This document shows, in pieces, positions 1 to 8,080 of a DNA stretch of 17,255 nt. The DNA comes from Sutterellaceae bacterium (GTDB taxonomy: Bacteria; Pseudomonadota; Gammaproteobacteria; Burkholderiales; Burkholderiaceae_F). The translations under genes were made by a program, and so were the position numbers. The notes beneath the pieces were generated by a model, which ran no database searches, was not told the origin of the DNA, and worked only from the letters and a program-made list of their open reading frames with translations. How positions within the stretch are numbered: position 1 is the stretch's first letter; the number at the start of each line of letters is the position of its first letter. The stretch lies in the NCBI GenBank assembly GCA_030531135.1, contig JAUNOJ010000011.1:1-17255 (forward strand). Reading direction: 5' to 3'.

Positions 1-4
1 TTCC

Positions 5-1774
5 TTATTGTTCTGCGTCGTAAAAGCGAGAGGTGCTGCGCTTGTCTTTGTGCGCATCTTTACGAGGCTTGTCGCGACCTTCGAACTTGCGCTCGCGCCG
101 CTCGCGGCCCTCGTGTCCTTGCGCTTGATTTTCTTCAAAACTTTTCTTCGGACGATCGCGTCGAACAGTGACGTTCCTGCCCTTGATGGTGGTGTTGCGC
201 ATGGCTTCGATCACGGCGTTGGCTACCGGTGCATCGACTTCGACCAGCGAGAAGCGCTCCAGAATTTCAATGGCGCCGATACGTTTGCTGGCAATGCCGG
301 CTTCGTTGGCAATGGCGCCGACGATGTCGCCGGGGCGAACCCCCATGTCACGACCGGCTCCGATAAACAAACGCGTCATGCCTTCTTCGGGAGCGCGACC
401 GGCTCTGCTTTCGCGCGGTTCGCGCTTTTTGCGTTCAAAGGGCGAAGCCACCGGAATTTCGGTGTCGTCGTCTTCGCCGCGCGAGAGTTTGTCGGCCAGG
501 GCAATCGAAGCGCAAGCGATGTCAAAAAGGTCGAACTCGTCGCCTAACTGATCGATCACGACGCGGAAGCGCTCAAAATCGCCCGCTAACAATTCTTCTT
601 TGATTGCAGAGCGCGTCAATTCCAAGCGCTTGGCGCGCACGTCGGTCACGCTCGGCACGCTTCGAACATCAATCTTGGCCTTGGTGATGTTTTCCACGGC
701 ACGAAGACGGCGGTATTCGCGCGGCTCCAACACCGTGATGGCAAGCCCCGAGCGACCGGCGCGACCCGTTCGCCCAATACGATGCACATACGTTTCCAAA
801 GAAGCGGGAATACCGAAATTGATCACATGCGTGACGTTTTCCAAGTCGATGCCGCGTGCGGCGACGTCGGTGGCCACAATCACTTCGATGGCGCCCGTTT
901 TGGCGCGTTTCATCACGCGATCGCGACTGGCTTGATCAAGCCCGCCGTGCAGTGCTTCGACGGCAAAGCCGCGGCTGCGCAAGGCTTCCGTGACTTCGTC
1001 GACTTCCACTCGGGTGCGGGCAAAGCAGATGGCAAGCTCCGCACTTTCCACATCCAAAATACGTCCCAAAGCAGCCAAGCGGTGGTTGCGTCCTACAACG
1101 TAAGCGACCTGCGGCACTCTCGGCGTCTGGCCTTCGGCAGCAGAGCGACGAATGACGATGTGCTCGGGGTTGTTGAGGTGGTTTTTAGCAATGGCTTCGA
1201 TGCGATCGGGCAACGTAGCCGAAAAAAGCGCCGTCTGGTGGTTTTCTGGCAAAGATGAAAGGATGGCTTCGAGTTCGTCGGCAAAGCCCATATCGAGCAT
1301 TTCGTCGGCCTCGTCAAGCACCAAAGCCTTAATATCGGACAACTCGAGTGTGCCTCGATTGATATGATCAAGCGCACGTCCCGGGGTGGCCACGACAGCA
1401 TGCACGCCTCGCTTTAAAAGACGAATCTGACGGCCGTATTCCTGGCCGCCGTAGATAGGCGCAACTTCGATACCGAGGTTTTTGCCGAAAGAAATAAAGC
1501 TTTCGCACACTTGCAGGCAAAGTTCGCGGGTGGGCGTCAAAACGAGCACTTGGGGTTTGTCGGCTCGGTGGCCTGCGATGTGGCGTTCGATCAACGGCAG
1601 GGCAAAAGCGGCGGTTTTGCCGGTGCCGGTTGCCGCTTGTCCGAGCACATCGCGCCCGGATAATAATGTGGGGATTGCCGCCATTTGGATCGGCGTCGGT
1701 TCTTCAAAGCCGAGATCGGTCAGAGCAGCGGCAAGCTCGGGACAAAGGCCGAGCGCGGTAAAAGCATTGGACAT
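5..1774 (-). CDS. deaD: DEAD-box ATP-dependent RNA helicase, DeaD/CsdA type with C-terminal DbpA-like RNA-binding domain
   Basis: This is an ATP-dependent RNA helicase of the DeaD/CsdA class, which acts in the cytoplasm on ribosome assembly and structured mRNA, typically under cold stress. The 589-residue protein shows the full motif set: Q motif near residues 5-33, Walker A AATGTGKT at 47-54, PTREL near 81-85, TPGR near 130-133, DEAD at 154-157, SAT at 185-187, ARGIDL near 306-311 and HRIGRTGRAGRSG at 331-343. A DbpA-type RRM follows at about 466-540, then a lysine/arginine-rich tail. The RRM plus basic tail favours DeaD over RhlE. I chose the ATG at 1774; an in-frame TTG 24 bases upstream would add eight residues outside the family alignment. 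Neither start has a clear Shine-Dalgarno sequence. It lies downstream of rplY behind a terminator-like hairpin. The stop codon is only four bases from the window edge. Confidence 0.93.
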   Translation of the reverse strand: MSNAFTALGLCPELAAALTDLGFEEPTPIQMAAIPTLLSGRDVLGQAATGTGKTAAFALPLIERHIAGHRADKPQVLVLTPTRELCLQVCESFISFGKNLGIEVAPIYGGQEYGRQIRLLKRGVHAVVATPGRALDHINRGTLELSDIKALVLDEADEMLDMGFADELEAILSSLPENHQTALFSATLPDRIEAIAKNHLNNPEHIVIRRSAAEGQTPRVPQVAYVVGRNHRLAALGRILDVESAELAICFARTRVEVDEVTEALRSRGFAVEALHGGLDQASRDRVMKRAKTGAIEVIVATDVAARGIDLENVTHVINFGIPASLETYVHRIGRTGRAGRSGLAITVLEPREYRRLRAVENITKAKIDVRSVPSVTDVRAKRLELTRSAIKEELLAGDFERFRVVIDQLGDEFDLFDIACASIALADKLSRGEDDDTEIPVASPFERKKREPRESRAGRAPEEGMTRLFIGAGRDMGVRPGDIVGAIANEAGIASKRIGAIEILERFSLVEVDAPVANAVIEAMRNTTIKGRNVTVRRDRPKKSFEENQAQGHEGRERRERKFEGRDKPRKDAHKDKRSTSRFYDAEQ

Positions 1775-1812
1775 AGCGAAAATAATTGTAAATCTCAAAA
1801 AGGATATAAGCG

Positions 1813-1866
1813 AAAAGGTTCGCCCTCAGTGTGCGCTTTTTCAGTGCAACACTGTGCGAACCTTTT
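1813..1866 (-). terminator. intrinsic terminator after rplY
   Basis: The 11-base arms AAAAGGTTCGC (1813-1823) and GCGAACCTTTT (1856-1866) are perfect complements. An inner pair CAGTGT (1827-1832) / ACACTG (1849-1854) extends the hairpin. Read on the minus strand, the distal arm ends in CCTTTT. The hairpin lies between the rplY stop (1928) and the deaD start (1774), so it most likely ends the prs-rplY transcript. It also has a T-run on the plus-strand side (1863-1867), so it could work in both directions. Confidence 0.8.
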
Positions 1867-1927
1867 TCTTATGGGTGAATCAAAACTTGTTTGACCTCAC
1901 CCGATGTGTTTGCGTCAAGCAAACGAA

Positions 1928-2524
1928 TTAAGCTGCGGGAGCTGCTTCAGCACCGGCTGCAGGGGCGTCTTCACCACCGATGGTCGTCACGGTTGCGACG
2001 GGCATTTCGGGGTCGACGGCGGCCACGCCTTCGGGCAACTTCAAGTCGGCAACGCGCAAGGTCGTCTGGCTGGTCATGCCGGACATGTCCACATCGACGA
2101 ATTCAGGCAAATCCTTGGGCAAGCAGGTCACTTCGATGGAGCTGATCAAGTGGCTGATGAAGCCCTTGTCGATCTTAACAGCGGGGCTGTTTTCGTCGCC
2201 GAAGAAGTGCAGCGGCACGCGCATCGTCACGTTGCTGTTGGCGTCAATACGCTGGAAGTCGCAGTGCAACACCAAGTTCTTGTAGGGGTGCATCTGGAAG
2301 GCGCGCAAAACAACGAGTTCTTCCTTGCCGTCAAGTTCCATCGTCAGAATGGAAGAGTGGAACTTTTCCTTCTGCAATGCGTAGTAGATTTCGTTGTGGT
2401 CGAGTTCAACGGCCGTAGCGGCAACGTTGTTACCGTAAACGATTGCAGGGGTCTTGGCTTCGCGGCGCAGGCGGCGGCTCGCACTCGTGCCCTGCGACTT
2501 GCGGGAAGTGGCGACGAATTTCAT
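1928..2524 (-). CDS. rplY: 50S ribosomal protein L25 / general stress protein Ctc
   Basis: This is ribosomal protein L25 of the long Ctc/TL5 form, which binds 5S rRNA in the large subunit. The 198-residue product has an N-terminal L25 domain (about 1-90, with the start region SRRLRREAKTPAIVYG) and a C-terminal beta-rich TL5/CTC domain (about 95-185). It ends in an alanine-rich tail. E. coli L25 consists only of the first domain; the two-domain form is usual in Betaproteobacteria. The ATG at 2524 has a GGAG Shine-Dalgarno sequence eight bases upstream. It follows prs on the same strand after 82 bases that contain a terminator-like hairpin. In many relatives pth follows this gene; here deaD does. 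Confidence 0.95.
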   Translation of the reverse strand: MKFVATSRKSQGTSASRRLRREAKTPAIVYGNNVAATAVELDHNEIYYALQKEKFHSSILTMELDGKEELVVLRAFQMHPYKNLVLHCDFQRIDANSNVTMRVPLHFFGDENSPAVKIDKGFISHLISSIEVTCLPKDLPEFVDVDMSGMTSQTTLRVADLKLPEGVAAVDPEMPVATVTTIGGEDAPAAGAEAAPAA

Positions 2525-2550
2525 GGGTTTTACTCCAAAAAGTATGAATC

Positions 2551-2582
2551 AAAAAAGGCTCGCGGCCGCGACCAGCCGCGAG
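2551..2582 (-). terminator. terminator-like hairpin between prs and rplY
   Basis: On the minus strand, CTCGCGGC and GCCGCGAG (2575-2582 and 2559-2566) form a perfect 8-bp GC-rich stem with an 8-base loop. CC and six T residues (complement of 2551-2556) follow directly. This is the textbook shape of an intrinsic terminator. It lies 24 bases after the prs stop and 26 bases before the rplY start, too close to leave room for a complete promoter. Partial termination or attenuation that sets the prs:rplY ratio is the likeliest reading. Confidence 0.7.
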
Positions 2583-2606
2583 TCGTATACAACTAAAAAG
2601 TTTGTT

Positions 2607-3557
2607 TTACTCGTTGAACAGTGCGCTCACCGAGTCTTCGCGTGCAATACGCGAAATCGTTTCACCCACCAAAGGTGCGCAGCTCAGCTGACGAATCTTC
2701 GTGCAGGCTTGGGCTTCGGGACGCAGCGGAATGGTGTCGGTCACGACCACTTCGTCCAAAGCCGAATTCTGGATGCGTTCGATGGCGCTGCCGGAGAACA
2801 CCGGGTGTGCGGCATAGGCCAAAACGCGATTGGCACCGCGCTCCTTCAAAGCGGCGGCAGCGTTACAAAGAGTACCGGCCGTATCGACGATGTCGTCGGT
2901 AATGACGCAGGTGCGACCCTTGACTTCACCGATGATGTTCATAATTTCGGCAACGTTGGCACGCGGGCGACGCTTGTCGATAATGGCAAGATCGACACCG
3001 AGTTCCTTGGCCATTGCACGAGCGCGAACCACGCCGCCCACGTCCGGGGACACGACCATGAGATCGGGGTACTGGTGGCTCAACAGGTCGCTCAAGAGCA
3101 CGGGGGTCGAATAAATATTATCGACCGGAACGTCAAAGAAGCCCTGAATCTGGTCGGCATGCAAGTCCATCGTCAAAACGCGATCCACACCCACGCTCTG
3201 CAGCATGTTGGCAACGACCTTGGCGGAAATGGCCACGCGCGTGGAACGCGGACGGCGATCCTGGCGAGCATAACCGTAGTAGGGCATCACTGCCGTGATA
3301 CGACGAGCCGAAGCGCGGCGAAGCGCATCGGTCATAATCATCAGTTCCATCAAGTTGTCGTTGGTGGGAGCGCAGGTGCTTTGCAACACAAAAGCGTCGC
3401 AACCGCGGACGTTTTCGTTGATCTCAACCATCACTTCGCCGTCGGAGAAGCGATTGACCGTGGCGCGGCCGAGCGGGATGTTCAAATACTGTGCCACAGC
3501 TTGGGCAAGCTTGGGATTGGCGTTGCCTGAGAAGACCTTCAGACTGTCCGAAACCAT
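2607..3557 (-). CDS. prs: ribose-phosphate pyrophosphokinase (PRPP synthetase)
   Basis: The enzyme makes PRPP from ribose 5-phosphate and ATP, feeding purine, pyrimidine, histidine, tryptophan and NAD synthesis. The 316-residue length matches class I bacterial Prs (about 315). Visible motifs are the flexible-loop region [12 protein letters not shown] (96-107), the PRPP synthetase signature [11 protein letters not shown] (131-141), the KRRPRANV segment (195-202) and the ribose-5-phosphate-binding loop [12 protein letters not shown] (218-229). The ATG at 3557 is preceded by a modest AAAGAGA about nine bases upstream. The gene lies downstream of tRNA-Gln and upstream of rplY, a standard betaproteobacterial order. 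The leader from 3558 to 3710 contains a hairpin just after the tRNA. Confidence 0.97.
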   Translation of the reverse strand: MVSDSLKVFSGNANPKLAQAVAQYLNIPLGRATVNRFSDGEVMVEINENVRGCDAFVLQSTCAPTNDNLMELMIMTDALRRASARRITAVMPYYGYARQDRRPRSTRVAISAKVVANMLQSVGVDRVLTMDLHADQIQGFFDVPVDNIYSTPVLLSDLLSHQYPDLMVVSPDVGGVVRARAMAKELGVDLAIIDKRRPRANVAEIMNIIGEVKGRTCVITDDIVDTAGTLCNAAAALKERGANRVLAYAAHPVFSGSAIERIQNSALDEVVVTDTIPLRPEAQACTKIRQLSCAPLVGETISRIAREDSVSALFNE

Positions 3558-3675
3558 GATTTTTTATCTCTTTGCTTTTTTGTCGAAGCCTTAAAGCTTC
3601 AACCGTTTTAATCATTGCGACATCGATCTGCTCGAATAAGCGAACCAGACAGATAAAAGTCGCTCCAACACGAAA

Positions 3676-3699
3676 GGGGAGCTTTGGTAAAAACTCCCC
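3676..3699 (-). terminator. hairpin just downstream of tRNA-Gln (weak terminator or processing stem)
   Basis: On the minus strand, GGGGAG and CTCCCC form a 6-bp stem, extended by a G-U pair and three A-U pairs to a UACC tetraloop. The stem is ten pairs in all (3676-3699). Only three T residues follow, so it is a weak terminator at best. It begins 11 bases after the tRNA CCA end and precedes prs. It may let some transcripts continue into prs or mark the 3' trailer for processing. Confidence 0.45.
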
Positions 3700-3710
3700 G
3701 AATTTCAATG

Positions 3711-3786
3711 TGGCAGGGGTGGAAGGATTCGAACCTTCGCATACCGGAATCAAAATCCGGTGCCTTAACCGCTTGGCGACACCCCT
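3711..3786 (-). tRNA. tRNA-Gln (anticodon TTG)
   Basis: The 76-base minus-strand sequence folds as a standard tRNA. Acceptor arms AGGGGTG / CACCCCT pair perfectly. The anticodon stem CCGGA / TCCGG encloses the loop TTTTGAT with anticodon TTG (3751-3753). The T arm carries GGTTCGAATCC, and CCA is encoded at the 3' end (TGG at 3711-3713). TTG reads CAA, and CAG by wobble, so it specifies glutamine. It lies between ispE and prs, all on one strand, as in many Betaproteobacteria. A good promoter lies 16 bases upstream. Confidence 0.97.
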
Positions 3787-3802
3787 GTCGAAAACCGTGT
3801 TA

Positions 3803-3830
3803 ATTGTAACCGATCAAGTCCTTATCTCAA
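3803..3830 (-). promoter_or_regulatory. candidate sigma-70 promoter for tRNA-Gln
   Basis: On the minus strand, TTGAGA (complement of 3825-3830) and TACAAT (complement of 3803-3808) each match the sigma-70 consensus at five of six positions. They are 16 bases apart. The -10 element ends 16 bases before the tRNA 5' end, giving a short 5' leader. The -35 element overlaps the ispE stop codon (3827-3829), so the tRNA can be transcribed independently of the lolB-ispE genes. Confidence 0.6.
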
Positions 3831-4699
3831 AGAGTTGCTTTCAATTCTTTTTCGAAAGGATGTTCCGAAAGGTTTTTGAAAGCATATCCCCGCATCCCGG
3901 CGGGAGTATTCTTCAATTTTTCCTGTGCTTGCTCTTGCGAACTCGCCCAGGCAAAGACCGCCGATCCCGAGCCCGTCATGCGAGCTTCGCTTCCTAGTGC
4001 ATCCAAAGCCGTTTGAATACGAGGATTGACTCGTACCGCCACCGCTTGCAGATCGTTTTTTCCCGGCAATTCGGGCCACCGAAGTCGGATCTGATCGGAA
4101 AGGAGGGCTATTTTCAAGGATTTTGTATCTCTTGTCAAGTCCGGATCGCGAAAAATTAGCTGTGTCGAGGTCGGTGTCTCGGGCATGATCATTGCCCAAT
4201 GGCTTTCCGGCACTTCGATTTTTTCCAAAACATTGCCAGTTCCCCGGGCCAAGGCACTCGTTCCGAAAATAAAAAACGGGACGTCTGCTCCGAGTCGATT
4301 TCCCAATTTCATCAATCGTTCGTTGGTGAGACCGAGATTCCAAAGGCGGTTTAACGCCATTAAAGTCGTTGCGCAGTCGCTCGATCCCCCTCCCAAACCC
4401 GCTCCGCTCGGAATGCGTTTTTTGACATCGATCTTGGCGCCTAAGGTGCAACCGGTTTCTTCCTGTAATAGTTTTGCGGCTCTGACGCACAAATCTTGAT
4501 TTACGTCGCCCACAACATCGCCCGTGCGCACGATTTCGGGTTCGGACAGTATTTCGAAGGTCAGAGTGTCGATCAAGTCCACCAAAACGAAAATGGACTC
4601 CAACAGATGCATGCCGTCGTCACGACGGCCCGTGACGTGCAAAAAGAGATTGAATTTGGCCGGAGCCGAAAACGTATAAGCAGATGTTGCATCAGGCAC
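3827..4699 (-). CDS. ispE: 4-diphosphocytidyl-2-C-methyl-D-erythritol kinase
   Basis: IspE is the GHMP-family kinase that phosphorylates CDP-ME at the 2-hydroxyl in the MEP isoprenoid pathway, in the cytoplasm. The 290-residue protein carries the N-terminal substrate motif AKFNLFL (14-20), the glycine-rich ATP loop PSGAGLGGGSSD (97-108), GADVPFF (137-143) with the expected catalytic aspartate D139, and the C-terminal GHMP motif TGSGSAVF near 242-249. The start is GTG at 4699, supported by AAGGAG seven bases upstream. No nearer ATG keeps the full N-terminal motif. The Shine-Dalgarno sequence overlaps the lolB stop with a three-base gap between the genes, so the two are probably translationally coupled. 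Confidence 0.96.
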   Translation of the reverse strand: MPDATSAYTFSAPAKFNLFLHVTGRRDDGMHLLESIFVLVDLIDTLTFEILSEPEIVRTGDVVGDVNQDLCVRAAKLLQEETGCTLGAKIDVKKRIPSGAGLGGGSSDCATTLMALNRLWNLGLTNERLMKLGNRLGADVPFFIFGTSALARGTGNVLEKIEVPESHWAMIMPETPTSTQLIFRDPDLTRDTKSLKIALLSDQIRLRWPELPGKNDLQAVAVRVNPRIQTALDALGSEARMTGSGSAVFAWASSQEQAQEKLKNTPAGMRGYAFKNLSEHPFEKELKATL

Positions 4700-4702
4700 G
4701 AT

Positions 4703-5251
4703 TTACTCCTTGTCGACAGTCAGCGTCACCGTTGTGCCGGCGTAGAGAGATTGAAGCGCTGTGGCGGCAACAACTGCGGCCGAGCCGTCTTCGTGGCGCC
4801 GACGCACGACGATGCGCCAACCGGCTTGCTCAAACGTGTTTTCATCCACGTAGACAAAGCGCGTCTCGTATTGAGGGCGCCCCGTGAGCCAGTTTTGCAA
4901 CATTTCTACGGGCAACGCCAATCCCACGGTTTTGTGCATCAAGTCTTGCGCGGAAGCAGCGCTTGCGACGACTTCTTCGCCCTTTAAAAGCCTTGCGCCC
5001 TTGGCATCGATTTCCACTTGTGCCAGGATGCCGTACAAGGGCGTCATCAAATCCAATGTGGACGTTTGTGCTCCCACGCGATAGCGATAGCGCCCCGATA
5101 AAGATTCGGTTTTGCCGCCGCGCTCGAATTTGCCGGAAAAACGCCCCGAAAAATATTGCGTCGTGTCTTTGGGCAGTGTCGAGCAACCCGAAAGCGCCAA
5201 TAGGGCCAAAGACAGGCTTGCCGTAAGCAGTGTGCGACGATTTGTTTGCAT
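4703..5251 (-). CDS. lolB: outer membrane lipoprotein insertion protein LolB
   Basis: LolB receives lipoproteins from the periplasmic carrier LolA and inserts them into the outer membrane. The 182-residue product starts with a basic, hydrophobic lipoprotein signal peptide ending in the lipobox LSGC, so Cys23 should be the lipidated residue. The mature part begins with the LolB-type segment YFSGRFSGKF and has the beta-rich SGRYRYRV and LTPLYG-like (LMTPLYGILAQV) stretches typical of the family. Its length is slightly short but normal. The ATG at 5251 has TGAGG about six bases upstream. It lies 17 bases after the TPR gene and 3 bases before ispE, so the three form an operon. Confidence 0.9.
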   Translation of the reverse strand: MQTNRRTLLTASLSLALLALSGCSTLPKDTTQYFSGRFSGKFERGGKTESLSGRYRYRVGAQTSTLDLMTPLYGILAQVEIDAKGARLLKGEEVVASAASAQDLMHKTVGLALPVEMLQNWLTGRPQYETRFVYVDENTFEQAGWRIVVRRRHEDGSAAVVAATALQSLYAGTTVTLTVDKE

Positions 5252-5268
5252 GCGGGCCTCAAGAAGGT

Positions 5269-7011
5269 TTAGGGCTTGATTTCAAACGCTTGCAGCAGAC
5301 GTTTGGCCTGTTCGTTATCGGGTTCGCCTTCCAAAACCGAGCGCACCACGGCTTCACCCTGACGCATCTTGCCGCGAACGAATAAAACCTCGGCCAAGTG
5401 CAGCGCGATTTCCACGTCGCTCGGGGACGTATCTTGAGCTTGTGTCAAAAGCTTTTCGGCTTCTTCGTCCTTGCCTTGCAAGTGACGCAACCACCCCAAA
5501 GAGTCCATCACGTAGGCATTGTTGCCGCCCGACAAATCCATGGCCTTTAAAATCATCTTTTCGGCTTGACGCAGATTCATGCCGCGGGCAATCCACAGAT
5601 AACCCAAGGAGTTATAGCCGTTGTAGTTGTCGGGATTAAGCTTGATAAAGCGGCGCAAAAGCGCTTCGCACTGATCGACTTTGTTTAATTCTTCGGCTAA
5701 GCGCGCCGCTTGGTAGAGCATTTCCGAGTCTTCCGGAATCAAGTCGAGCGTTTCGATCATGACTTCGAGCGCTTGTTCTTTATGGTCTTTTTGCAACAGC
5801 AGTTTGGCGCAACTTTGTGCAAAACCGGCTTTTTGCAGTTTGTCCTCGGTGCGGATGTTGCGCAACACCGTGCAGGCCTCGTCGATGCGGTTGGCGTTAG
5901 CCAAAAGCTCGGCTTCTTTTAAACGTGCGGCCTGATACTGTTCGCCCGCTTCGACCTTGTGCAACCAGTCGATGGCCAATTCCCGGTGGCCTTGACTTAA
6001 TTTCACCATCCCCAAACGCACGTAGGCGGCGTCGGGTGTTAAACCCATGGCGGGCTTTTTGGCGATTTCGACCAAATACTTTTTGTAGTAAAGCTCGGCC
6101 TTGTCATAAAGGCGACCTTCTTCGGCAATCATGCCGATGATCAGAAGCACGCGCGGATTGTCTTTCATGGCCGAGTCGATTTTCGCGAGTTCTTTTTCGA
6201 GCTTGTCGGCTTCGCCCGTGCGCAACAACGACTTGGCATAGGACAGTCGCACCTGATGACTGTTGGGGTGGTCTTTCAAATAGCTTTCCAGACGCTTGGA
6301 AGCCGCCTTGGGATCAAGCGCGAATTCGTAATCGGCCCCTTGAATCAAAATGTGGGGATTGTCCGGCGTGAGCTCAATTGCGCGAATACCGTGCTCTTTG
6401 GCTTTTTCGCCCATTTTGGCTTGTTGGGCGACGGAGGCCAACATCAGTTGCACGCTCGAAGTTTCGGCGTAGGGCTTGGCCAGAACGGAGAAATATTCAT
6501 AAAAGCGCGATTTTTCCTTCAAACTCGAGCCGATATGAGAAATTTCTTCCAAAAGCGGTTCGGGATCGGAGGCTTCGGCAAGGAGGTCTTTGGCAATGCC
6601 TTGCGCTTCGTCAAACTTGCCTTCGGTGAAGTATTGGCTCACACGCGTAAAACGCGCACGTTCGTTGTCGGGATCGAGTTTGTTCCAAAGCGCGAGTGCT
6701 TTTTGTGCCTGTTCGTCGTTTTGCGCTTCTTCGGCCGTTTCCAAAGCTCGACGCGCCAATTCGGGATAGCCGCTCATTTCGGCGGCTGAAAAGAACTCGT
6801 TAAAGCCGCGTGTAGTGTTATTGCGTTGAATGGCGAGTTCTGCCGTCAAAACTTTGGCAAAAATGTCACGCGTCAAAACATGCGTTTGAGACGCGGCTTC
6901 TTCCATTTCCGGCGCGGCTTGCACGCAGGAAATCGGGCTCATCAAGGCAATGGCACAATAAACAGCGCAACACGAGGCGCTCGGGACAAAACGACTGAAA
7001 ACTGACGACAT
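5269..7011 (-). CDS. secreted tetratricopeptide repeat protein
   Basis: This 580-residue protein begins with a Sec-type signal peptide: a hydrophobic stretch at residues 8-29, then CVQA-AP, with probable cleavage after residue 32. It should act in the periplasm or at the outer membrane. The rest is almost all alpha-helical with degenerate tetratricopeptide repeats. The clearest run is at about 465-570, with repeat cores such as GYLWIARG, LGWLRHLQGK and LAEVLFVRGK. No catalytic motif is visible. TPR proteins of this size precede lolB in many Burkholderiales, which suggests a scaffold role in envelope assembly, but the precise function is unknown. The ATG at 7011 has only a weak TTGGA. A lipoprotein reading at PISC is less convincing because proline sits at the -3 position. 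Confidence 0.85.
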   Translation of the reverse strand: MSSVFSRFVPSASCCAVYCAIALMSPISCVQAAPEMEEAASQTHVLTRDIFAKVLTAELAIQRNNTTRGFNEFFSAAEMSGYPELARRALETAEEAQNDEQAQKALALWNKLDPDNERARFTRVSQYFTEGKFDEAQGIAKDLLAEASDPEPLLEEISHIGSSLKEKSRFYEYFSVLAKPYAETSSVQLMLASVAQQAKMGEKAKEHGIRAIELTPDNPHILIQGADYEFALDPKAASKRLESYLKDHPNSHQVRLSYAKSLLRTGEADKLEKELAKIDSAMKDNPRVLLIIGMIAEEGRLYDKAELYYKKYLVEIAKKPAMGLTPDAAYVRLGMVKLSQGHRELAIDWLHKVEAGEQYQAARLKEAELLANANRIDEACTVLRNIRTEDKLQKAGFAQSCAKLLLQKDHKEQALEVMIETLDLIPEDSEMLYQAARLAEELNKVDQCEALLRRFIKLNPDNYNGYNSLGYLWIARGMNLRQAEKMILKAMDLSGGNNAYVMDSLGWLRHLQGKDEEAEKLLTQAQDTSPSDVEIALHLAEVLFVRGKMRQGEAVVRSVLEGEPDNEQAKRLLQAFEIKP

Positions 7012-7153
7012 ATTCCAAGGTGTGGGTCACACGAAAGACCCCGAAACGAAATTTCAAGGGCAAAAACGAAGCAAACGACAAGTATAAGGGACGCCGCACG
7101 GACTCGGGGAGGGCGTTGCGATGCGTTACAATCGGCGCTGAGAGAGTTTACGG
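7012..7153. promoter_or_regulatory. divergent intergenic region with candidate -10 elements
   Basis: This 142-base gap is where transcription diverges: the TPR-lolB-ispE genes leave on the minus strand and the acyltransferase-dapF-rlmI genes on the plus strand. A TATACT hexamer on the minus strand (complement of 7081-7086) and TACAAT on the plus strand (7127-7132) are plausible -10 elements. Neither has a good -35 element at 16-18 bases. The region is the right place for two promoters, but the exact elements are tentative. Confidence 0.4.
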
Positions 7154-8068
7154 GTGGATAAACACCGCAATGACAAAATGCTGATTACTATTCTGTCGCG
7201 TTTCTGGGTGGCAGTCATCAAAAGCCTGCGCCACGTACCGATGCCTGTGAGAAATTGCATGGCTCGGGCTTTGGCGTGCCTGATGTGGGCGGCTTTGGCC
7301 GACAGACGACATGTGACACTGACAAATTTAAAGTTGTGCTTTCCCGACATGGGCGACGCCGAACGTGTGGCTTTAGCCAAGAAAGTCTATCGACGCTTGG
7401 CACGAGCTGCGCTCGATCACGGCGTGCTGTGGGCGGGGTCGCGCGAAGATATCGAAAACATGGTCAAATTCGAAGGACTCGAAAATCTGACCGAGCCCTA
7501 TGCCAAGGGCGAACCCGTGATCGTGATTGCGCCGCACTTTATCGGATTGGACGCTGCAGGCATTGCCTTCAATTTACACGTGCGCGGTTGTTCGCTTTAC
7601 CAAAGACAATCCAACCCGGTGTGGGATAAGGCTGCTTTACAAGGACGTCTTCGCTTTGCCGATCCGGTCTTGATCGCCAAAAGCGGTCGAGGCGAGGATT
7701 TGAAAGCCGTGATTCGCGCCATTCGCGACGGCATGCCGTTTTACTATCTGCCGGATATGGATCACGGGCGCAAAAACTCGATCTTTGTGCCCTTTTTCGG
7801 AACCCCCGCCGCAACCGTGCCGATGGTGAGTCGCTTGGCAAAGGTTACGCGCGCCAAAGTGCTTTTTTGCGTTTCCGAAATGACCGATTCCGGCTACGTG
7901 ATTCATGTGTCTCAGGCTTGGGAAAACTTCCCGACCGAAAGCCCCGAAGCCGACACGCGGCACGTGACCGAACAACTCGAAAATTGGATTCAAAAATTGC
8001 CCGATCAATATTTGTGGACGCATCGCCGCTTTAAGACGCGTCCCGAGGGCGAACCTTCCGTCTATTGA
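7154..8068 (+). CDS. lysophospholipid / lipid A acyltransferase, LpxL (HtrB)-like family
   Basis: The protein belongs to the LpxL/LpxM family of inner-membrane acyltransferases, which add secondary acyl chains to lipid A from acyl-ACP. In 304 residues it shows an N-terminal hydrophobic segment (about 10-50), the catalytic HX4D motif HFIGLD (128-133), the YYLPDMDHGRKNS block (197-209) followed by FVPFFGTPAATVP, and the C-terminal RFKTRPEGEP. The start is GTG at 7154 with a GAGAG seven bases upstream. An in-frame ATG at 7178 lacks any Shine-Dalgarno sequence. It is followed by dapF after 12 bases, the usual neighbour in Burkholderiales. Which acyl chain and position it uses cannot be read from sequence, so I give no symbol. 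Confidence 0.92.
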   Translation: MDKHRNDKMLITILSRFWVAVIKSLRHVPMPVRNCMARALACLMWAALADRRHVTLTNLKLCFPDMGDAERVALAKKVYRRLARAALDHGVLWAGSREDIENMVKFEGLENLTEPYAKGEPVIVIAPHFIGLDAAGIAFNLHVRGCSLYQRQSNPVWDKAALQGRLRFADPVLIAKSGRGEDLKAVIRAIRDGMPFYYLPDMDHGRKNSIFVPFFGTPAATVPMVSRLAKVTRAKVLFCVSEMTDSGYVIHVSQAWENFPTESPEADTRHVTEQLENWIQKLPDQYLWTHRRFKTRPEGEPSVY

Positions 8069-8080
8069 GACTAAACGACA

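Noticed and set aside
1772..1798. Upstream TTG start that would lengthen the deaD product by eight residues
   Set aside because: The extra residues are not family-like and have no better ribosome site. The ATG at 1774 gives the usual N-terminus.
2454..3530. Plus-strand open frame of 358 codons across prs and the start of rplY
   Set aside because: It is antisense to prs, whose motifs are complete. It has no ribosome site and no recognisable domain.
3558..3615. Possible small upstream ORF in the prs leader, starting with ATG at 3615 and overlapping the prs start in another frame
   Set aside because: It has no ribosome site, no leader-peptide-like codon run, and it simply runs on out of frame into prs.
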